A stretch of 19,326 nucleotides of DNA from positions 1-19,326 of the forward strand of contig CAMZLC010000019.1 in NCBI GenBank assembly GCA_947311605.1, read 5' to 3'. The notes below the pieces were generated by a model. That model did not search any database. It had not been told where the DNA came from and worked only from the letters and a program-made list of their open reading frames with translations. The stretch is from an uncultured Sulfurovum sp. (GTDB lineage: Bacteria > Campylobacterota > Campylobacteria > Campylobacterales > Sulfurovaceae). A program made the translations under genes and the position numbers. Of the stretch, positions 15,387 to 19,326 are shown piece after piece. Position 1 is the stretch's first letter. Each line of letters starts with the position of its first letter.

Positions 15387-15469
15387 TTCTATTGAAAGCC
15401 TGTGGCTTGTGGTATGTTATTCTATCGAAATAGAAATGAGAGGTGGGAGGGTAGATCGTTCAGACGATC
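15387..15469 (-). promoter_or_regulatory. Candidate leuA attenuator with alternative pairings
   Basis: Read on the minus strand, the leader stop is followed by GATCGT/ACGATC (15469-15454, 4-base loop), then TTCTAT/ATAGAA (15435-15420, TTCG loop), then AAGCC/GGCTT (15408-15396). The segment TTCTATT (15435-15429) can alternatively pair with AATAGAA (15393-15387), which abuts the leuA Shine-Dalgarno AAGG (15385-15382). These two pairings exclude each other. No terminator with a clear T-run is visible, so control of leuA translation is as likely as control of transcription. Confidence 0.45.
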
Positions 15470-15545
15470 AGGGGAGCAGGAGCAGCAGGAGTGCGGATGC
15501 TACTTTGTGAAACTGGTTTTGCTGATGCTGTATCGTGTAGCTCAT
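15468..15545 (-). CDS. leuL: Leucine leader peptide upstream of leuA
   Basis: A 25-codon ORF beginning MSYTIQHQQNQFHK, with six consecutive leucine codons (CTC CTG CTG CTC CTG CTC) at residues 19-24, then Pro25 and TGA. AGGAG lies 5 bases before the ATG, and a perfect TATAAT (15575-15570) lies 25 bases before it, giving a very short 5' leader. It is the only ORF between ftsH and leuA on this strand and directly precedes the leucine-committed enzyme gene. This matches the established leader-peptide logic of leucine and branched-chain operons: the ribosome stalls at Leu codons when charged tRNA-Leu is scarce and changes the downstream RNA fold. The symbol follows the enterobacterial analogue; homology is not claimed. 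Confidence 0.75.
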   Translation of the reverse strand: MSYTIQHQQNQFHKVASALLLLLLP

Positions 15546-15569
15546 GAAGACTCCTGCTGTTTTTGCTGC

Positions 15570-15575
15570 ATTATA
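15570..15575 (-). promoter_or_regulatory. Predicted -10 element of the leader-leuA transcript
   Basis: TATAAT on the minus strand lies 8 bases after the ftsH stop. Transcription would begin near 15563, about 17 bases before the leader ATG. No good -35 box is seen, and its position lies inside the ftsH 3' end. It gives leuA its own transcription start, separate from the his-prmA-ftsH run. Confidence 0.55.
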
Positions 15576-15583
15576 CTTGAAGC

Positions 15584-17614
15584 TTACTTATCTTTTTCTT
15601 GCGTATTGCCTGCTTCTTGGGTGTCGCTTGTTTCGTTTTGCTTGCTTTCGTCTTCAAATGCCTGTCTGCTCTCCTCCTCCCGAGCCACCTTGTCCTCATG
15701 TGCCAGGCGCGATTCCATACCCCTGGAGCTCTCGTATGCGCTGATGATCTCTCGTACTTTTTTGCCCTCTATGACCTCTACCTCGAGCAGTACGGCTGCC
15801 ATATCCTCTATCGCATCATGGTACTCGGTCAGAGATCTCTTGACATGCGTATAGTGCTCCTCCAGCATAGACTTGACCGTCTCATCGATCCTCTCCGCCA
15901 TCACCTCGCTGTAGTCCTTGACACGCTGCCCGCCACCGAGAAACATACCACCCTGCTGTGTCTCAAGCACCATGAGTCCTGCGACATCACTCATGCCGTA
16001 GATAGCGATCATATCCTTGATAATGGCAGTAGCCCTCTGAAGGTCATTGCCTGCACCCGTGCTGATCTCACCCAGAAATACCTCTTCGGCCGCACGGCCG
16101 CCCAGCAGCACATCGATCTCGGCGAGCAGTTCATGCTTCTGCTTGAGAAACCTGTTCTCTTCATCAGGGAGATGCAGCGTATATCCCAGTGCCCCCAGTC
16201 CTCGTGGGATAATAGAGACCTTGGAGACCCGGGTGGCACCTTTGGTGATCTCCGCCATGAGGGCATGTCCGCTCTCATGATAGGCGACGATCTTCTTCTC
16301 CAGTTCATTGATCTTTCTGTTTTTCTTCTCCAGCCCTACAAAAGCCCGCTCGATCGCCTCCATGAAATCACTCTGGTTAATCTCTTTTTTGTTGGCACGA
16401 CCGGCAAGCAGTGCGGCCTCATTGATGATATTGGCCAGATCCGCGCCTGCCAGACCTGCCGTGGCCTTGGCGACGAGTTCCAGGTTGACATCCTTGGCGA
16501 CCTTGACTCCCTTGATGTGTACTCTGAGGATAGCCAGTCTGCCCTCCTGATCGGGCTTGTCCACCAGCACCTGTCTGTCGAATCGACCTGCTCTCAGGAG
16601 TGCAGCATCGAGTACTTCTGGTCGGTTGGTGGCAGCGAGCACGATGACGGGGGTGTCTGTGCCGAAACCGTCCATCTCAGCCAGAAGCTGATTGAGTGTC
16701 TGCTCCTTTTCATCATGACCACCCATCTGACCTGCTGCGGCACGGCTCTTGCCGATCGCATCGATCTCATCGATGAAGATGATGGAGGGAGCCTCTCTCT
16801 TGGCCTGGGCAAACAGGTCTCTCACACGGCTCGCACCCACACCCACGAACATCTCCATAAAGGCCGAACCACTCACGGAGAAGAAAGGCACAGAGGCCTC
16901 ACCCGCTACTGCCTTTGCCAGCAGGGTTTTGCCGGTACCGGGAGGACCCACGAGCAGTACGCCTTTGGGGATCTTGGCACCCAGTTCGATATAGCGCTCC
17001 GGGTATTTGAGGAAATCCACGATCTCCATGACCTCATCTTTGGCCTCATCTACACCGGCGACATCGTCAAATTTGGTATCGGGCTTTTCGGAATTGATCA
17101 TTTTGTCCGCTTTGCCAACACCCAGGATACCGCCACCCATGCCCTTGGACATGCGCTTGACCACGACGAGCCATATGGCGATCAGTATTAGAAAAGGTAG
17201 CAGCGTACTGAGAAGTTCTGCCATGAAGCCCCCACCGAGCACCCCTTCGTATTTGATACCTTTGGCCTCTAGCTGCGGAATGAGCTCCCTGTCTATGGCC
17301 GGAATATTTTCTGCGATATAGCGGGTCTTGACACCATTGTTGCCGCTGACTGCCTCGATCGCTCTGGGAGTGAGCTTGACACTGCTGATCTTGCCCTCTT
17401 TGATGAGTGTTTTCACTTCAGAATAGGAGACGCGCTGCACTTGTGCATTCTGTTTGTTGAACATGGTGTTCAGACCATCGCTCTCTCCTACAAATGACTT
17501 AAAGATCAGAATAATAACAATGGAGAACAGGGCAAACGCCAACAAGGGGTTGTCATTGAAGAAGTTGCTGTTTTTGTTTGCTTGGTTTTCCTGGTTATTT
17601 GCTTGCTTGGCCAT
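15584..17614 (-). CDS. ftsH: ATP-dependent zinc metalloprotease FtsH
   Basis: A 676-residue membrane-anchored hexameric protease that degrades misfolded membrane proteins and short-lived regulators. Two membrane segments are visible at about 24-42 and 132-152, flanking the periplasmic domain. The AAA+ module has Walker A GPPGTGKT (223-230), pore loop FVG (256-258), Walker B IIFIDEIDAI (278-287) and the second region of homology ATNRPEVLDAALLRAGRFDRQ (split 328-348). The protease domain has zinc-binding HESGH (446-450) and the later ISTGAGNDLQRAT, whose Asp is the third ligand. The C-terminal tail is long and hydrophilic. ATG 17614 is preceded by AAAAAGGAAATCT and lies within the last 20 bases of prmA. 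Confidence 0.97.
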   Translation of the reverse strand: MAKQANNQENQANKNSNFFNDNPLLAFALFSIVIILIFKSFVGESDGLNTMFNKQNAQVQRVSYSEVKTLIKEGKISSVKLTPRAIEAVSGNNGVKTRYIAENIPAIDRELIPQLEAKGIKYEGVLGGGFMAELLSTLLPFLILIAIWLVVVKRMSKGMGGGILGVGKADKMINSEKPDTKFDDVAGVDEAKDEVMEIVDFLKYPERYIELGAKIPKGVLLVGPPGTGKTLLAKAVAGEASVPFFSVSGSAFMEMFVGVGASRVRDLFAQAKREAPSIIFIDEIDAIGKSRAAAGQMGGHDEKEQTLNQLLAEMDGFGTDTPVIVLAATNRPEVLDAALLRAGRFDRQVLVDKPDQEGRLAILRVHIKGVKVAKDVNLELVAKATAGLAGADLANIINEAALLAGRANKKEINQSDFMEAIERAFVGLEKKNRKINELEKKIVAYHESGHALMAEITKGATRVSKVSIIPRGLGALGYTLHLPDEENRFLKQKHELLAEIDVLLGGRAAEEVFLGEISTGAGNDLQRATAIIKDMIAIYGMSDVAGLMVLETQQGGMFLGGGQRVKDYSEVMAERIDETVKSMLEEHYTHVKRSLTEYHDAIEDMAAVLLEVEVIEGKKVREIISAYESSRGMESRLAHEDKVAREEESRQAFEDESKQNETSDTQEAGNTQEKDK

Positions 17615-18434
17615 AGATTTCCTTTTTATAAATGAGTGTTACCCACTCCTCTTTTTGTTTGCGTTCCAATAGTACGAGGTCGCTATAGGTATCCAAAACC
17701 ATAGAGGCCTTGGTGTCCAGAATACCTGAGATGATCAGGATGCCGTTCTCTTTGACCTTCTCTTTGAGTGGCAAAGCGATAGCCCTGAGGACATCCGCGA
17801 TAATATTGGCGATGACTATATCATATTTTTTATCTGTTTTGTTAACAGAACCTTCCCAGAGTGTCTCATAGCTTTCATGGTTGAGCAGAAAGTTCTCACG
17901 GGTGCTTTCGACGGAGACAGGATCGGTGTCGCATAGATCCACACAGGCACCGAGCTTTCTGGCTGCCAGACCCAAAATTCCGCTGCCGCAGCCCACATCA
18001 AGAAGTCTATGCTTGTCTGTCGCATAGCTGCCTATTGCCTCAAGACAGGCAAAAGTGCTACCGTGGTGCCCAGAGCCAAAAGCCAGTGCAGGATCGATCA
18101 GTATATTGATCTTGTCCTTCTTCGCCTCCTGCCAGCTTGGATGGATGAAAAATCTCCCTGCCTCAATGGACTGTACGGAATCCTTGTACTGCTGTACCCA
18201 GTCGTTGTTGTCACGCTCCTGTATCTCGCAGGAGAGAGAGATGCTCTCTCCGAGTGTTTGCGCGAGAGACTCTACGGCGGTTTTGACATAGTCAAGATCA
18301 TGTTCACTGCGGACAATGATCCTGCCTTCACCCATCTCGATACCATCCCCATAGATATTGGCGACAAAATCTGAGATGAGATCGACGAATCTATCCTCCA
18401 GCGTAATGGTGAGCTCTTGATACTTAGACTGCAT
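17595..18434 (-). CDS. prmA: Ribosomal protein L11 methyltransferase
   Basis: A SAM-dependent enzyme that methylates amino groups of ribosomal protein L11. I use the ATG at 18434 (MQSKYQELTITLED, 279 residues) instead of one at 18476. It has GGAGA 4 bases upstream, and the earlier start would put 53 bases of the gene within hisA. The N-terminal substrate-recognition domain (about 1-95) is followed by LLDVGCGSGILGLAARKLG (SAM motif I), DLCDTDPVSVESTREN, the catalytic-loop segment IVIANIIADVL, and ILIISGIL. The start overlaps the hisA stop by 11 bases and the end overlaps the ftsH start by 20 bases, suggesting translational coupling along hisA-prmA-ftsH. Confidence 0.92.
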   Translation of the reverse strand: MQSKYQELTITLEDRFVDLISDFVANIYGDGIEMGEGRIIVRSEHDLDYVKTAVESLAQTLGESISLSCEIQERDNNDWVQQYKDSVQSIEAGRFFIHPSWQEAKKDKINILIDPALAFGSGHHGSTFACLEAIGSYATDKHRLLDVGCGSGILGLAARKLGACVDLCDTDPVSVESTRENFLLNHESYETLWEGSVNKTDKKYDIVIANIIADVLRAIALPLKEKVKENGILIISGILDTKASMVLDTYSDLVLLERKQKEEWVTLIYKKEIYGQASK

Positions 18435-19137
18435 GGGCTCTCCCAAATGCCTCTGCGAGATCCAGTGTGCCTTCATAAAAGGCTTTGCCTACGATGGTTC
18501 CGTCTATGCCGGCTTCGATCAAAGCGTTGATATCCCGCATATCTCTCAGCCCCCCACTGGCAATGGTCTCTACGCCTGAAGCCTCTTGAATAGCTTTGGT
18601 GAAGTTCATATTCACCCCTGTCATCATACCATCTCGCCCTACATCCGTACAGATGATCGCCTGCACCCCACAGGCTGCAAATTCACGTGCGAGGTCAGTC
18701 GCTTTCATATCTGAAGTCTCTGCCCAGCCCTCTACGGCCACCATACCGTCAATCGCATCAATACCTACTACGATAGGGTACTTCGCCGCCATATCTTTGA
18801 CAAACTGTGCATCTTTTACAGCGATAGACCCAAGGATCAGTCTGTCAATCCCCAGTTCCACATACATCTGAATCGTCTCTTCATCACGAATACCACCACC
18901 AAGTTCAAGTTTTAGACTACAGTTTTCACGAATCTTTTTAATCTGCTCTAGATTCTCCGGTTTTCCCGCAAAGGCACCGTTAAGGTCTACGAGATGCACC
19001 CATTCGCTTCCCAACTCTTCAAACTTTTTAGCCACTTGCCAAGGCTCGTCGCTATATATTTTGGCAGACTCCATGAGTCCCTTGCTGAGTCTTACGGCTT
19101 TGCCGTCTTTGAGGTCTATGGCTGGTAGTATGGTCAT
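18424..19137 (-). CDS. hisA: HisA, phosphoribosyl-formimino-AICAR ribotide isomerase
   Basis: The isomerase of the fourth step of histidine synthesis, converting ProFAR to PRFAR, the substrate of HisFH. It is a half-barrel duplicated TIM fold: ILPAIDLKDGKAVRL at the N-terminus carries the catalytic Asp, HLVDLNGAF follows, then ELGGGIRDEE and, in the second half, ICTDVGRDGMMTG with the second Asp and IASGGLRD as the second phosphate-binding loop. Two start codons are near each other, at 19143 and 19137. AAGGA (19148-19144) abuts the first but is 6 bases from the second, so I choose 19137, giving 237 residues. It follows hisH and precedes prmA with an 11-base overlap. Confidence 0.95.
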   Translation of the reverse strand: MTILPAIDLKDGKAVRLSKGLMESAKIYSDEPWQVAKKFEELGSEWVHLVDLNGAFAGKPENLEQIKKIRENCSLKLELGGGIRDEETIQMYVELGIDRLILGSIAVKDAQFVKDMAAKYPIVVGIDAIDGMVAVEGWAETSDMKATDLAREFAACGVQAIICTDVGRDGMMTGVNMNFTKAIQEASGVETIASGGLRDMRDINALIEAGIDGTIVGKAFYEGTLDLAEAFGRAHAV

Positions 19138-19184
19138 GTACATTCCTTATTTTGGAGGTGAAGACTGTAACCCCACCTATGCTT

Positions 19185-19205
19185 GGTACGACGAAAGTCT
19201 GTACC
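19185..19205. other. Small hairpin in the hisH-hisA gap
   Basis: On the plus strand GGTACGAC and GTCTGTACC pair around GAAA with one bulged T. It lies in the 78-base gap between hisH and hisA on the minus strand. No T-run follows. It may modulate processing or be incidental. Confidence 0.25.
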
Positions 19206-19215
19206 GTCTTTGATT

Positions 19216-19326
19216 TTACAATTTCACAAAATTCTCTATGATCTTGAGTCCTACGTCATGGCTCTTTTCCGGATGGGGTTGGAAGCCGTAGATGTTATCA
19301 TTTTGGACTGCTGAGACAAATGCGTA
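19216..19326 (-). CDS. hisH: Imidazole glycerol phosphate synthase subunit HisH, C-terminal fragment
   Basis: The frame is open from the window edge to TAA at 19218-19216, giving the last 36 residues. IYGFQPHPEKSHDVGLKIIENF contains His-Pro-Glu, the catalytic His and Glu of class I glutamine amidotransferases, in the HisH-specific form followed by Lys-Ser and a Gly-Leu-Lys helix. HisH releases ammonia from glutamine for its partner HisF. Linkage to hisA downstream is usual for histidine clusters. Confidence 0.88.
   Translation of the reverse strand, partial: YAFVSAVQNDNIYGFQPHPEKSHDVGLKIIENFVKL

Noticed and set aside
15599..17191. A 530-codon open frame on the plus strand opposite ftsH
   Set aside because: It lies fully antisense to a textbook FtsH, has no recognisable domain and no ribosome binding site that I can identify. 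It is open because of codon bias in the true gene.
1..19326. CRISPR array
   Set aside because: No series of direct repeats of 24-40 bases with regular spacers occurs; the only tandem repeat is the 7-bp tract at 5566-5593.

Overview
The window looks like chromosomal DNA of a Campylobacterota bacterium (former Epsilonproteobacteria), probably near Sulfurovum or Sulfurimonas. The core genes have a mid-range GC content, the RibD has the extended loop before its zinc motif that I associate with this phylum, and the genes are tightly packed with overlapping starts and stops. The placement rests on protein family resemblance read by eye, not on a database search.

Left part, 1-6873, plus strand: the tail of rimP is followed by a strikingly AT-rich two-gene cassette (about 120-3739). 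It encodes a large Eco57I-type adenine-N6 DNA methyltransferase and a small PD-(D/E)XK nuclease, with its own good sigma70-like promoter. The host sequence resumes abruptly at ribD, whose start lies inside the nuclease gene. ribD (riboflavin) overlaps ubiE (menaquinone methyltransferase). A 127-bp palindromic intergenic element with four perfect 7-bp repeats and a perfect 12-bp hairpin over the ribosome binding site then lead into xseA (exonuclease VII large subunit).

Middle, 6874-12471: groES-groEL run on the minus strand from a clear TTGACT-N17-TAAAAT promoter and converge on xseA. Plus-strand tRNA-Met(CAT) follows, then a probable two-gene surface operon: a small outer-membrane beta-barrel protein and an 854-residue lipoprotein of unknown function, closed by a UUCG-loop hairpin.

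Right part, 12472-19326: serS (plus) converges on leuA (minus) across a shared GTAGGGGC-type palindrome. Upstream of leuA, immediately after ftsH, is a promoter and a 25-codon leader ORF containing six consecutive leucine codons, followed by mutually exclusive RNA pairings. This is a convincing candidate for leucine attenuation of leuA. Further upstream on the minus strand lies the compact run hisH (partial), hisA, prmA, ftsH (histidine synthesis, ribosomal protein L11 methylation, membrane proteolysis), with overlapping junctions.

The two most noteworthy items are the acquired restriction-modification or defence cassette wedged between housekeeping genes, and the leucine leader peptide in front of leuA.
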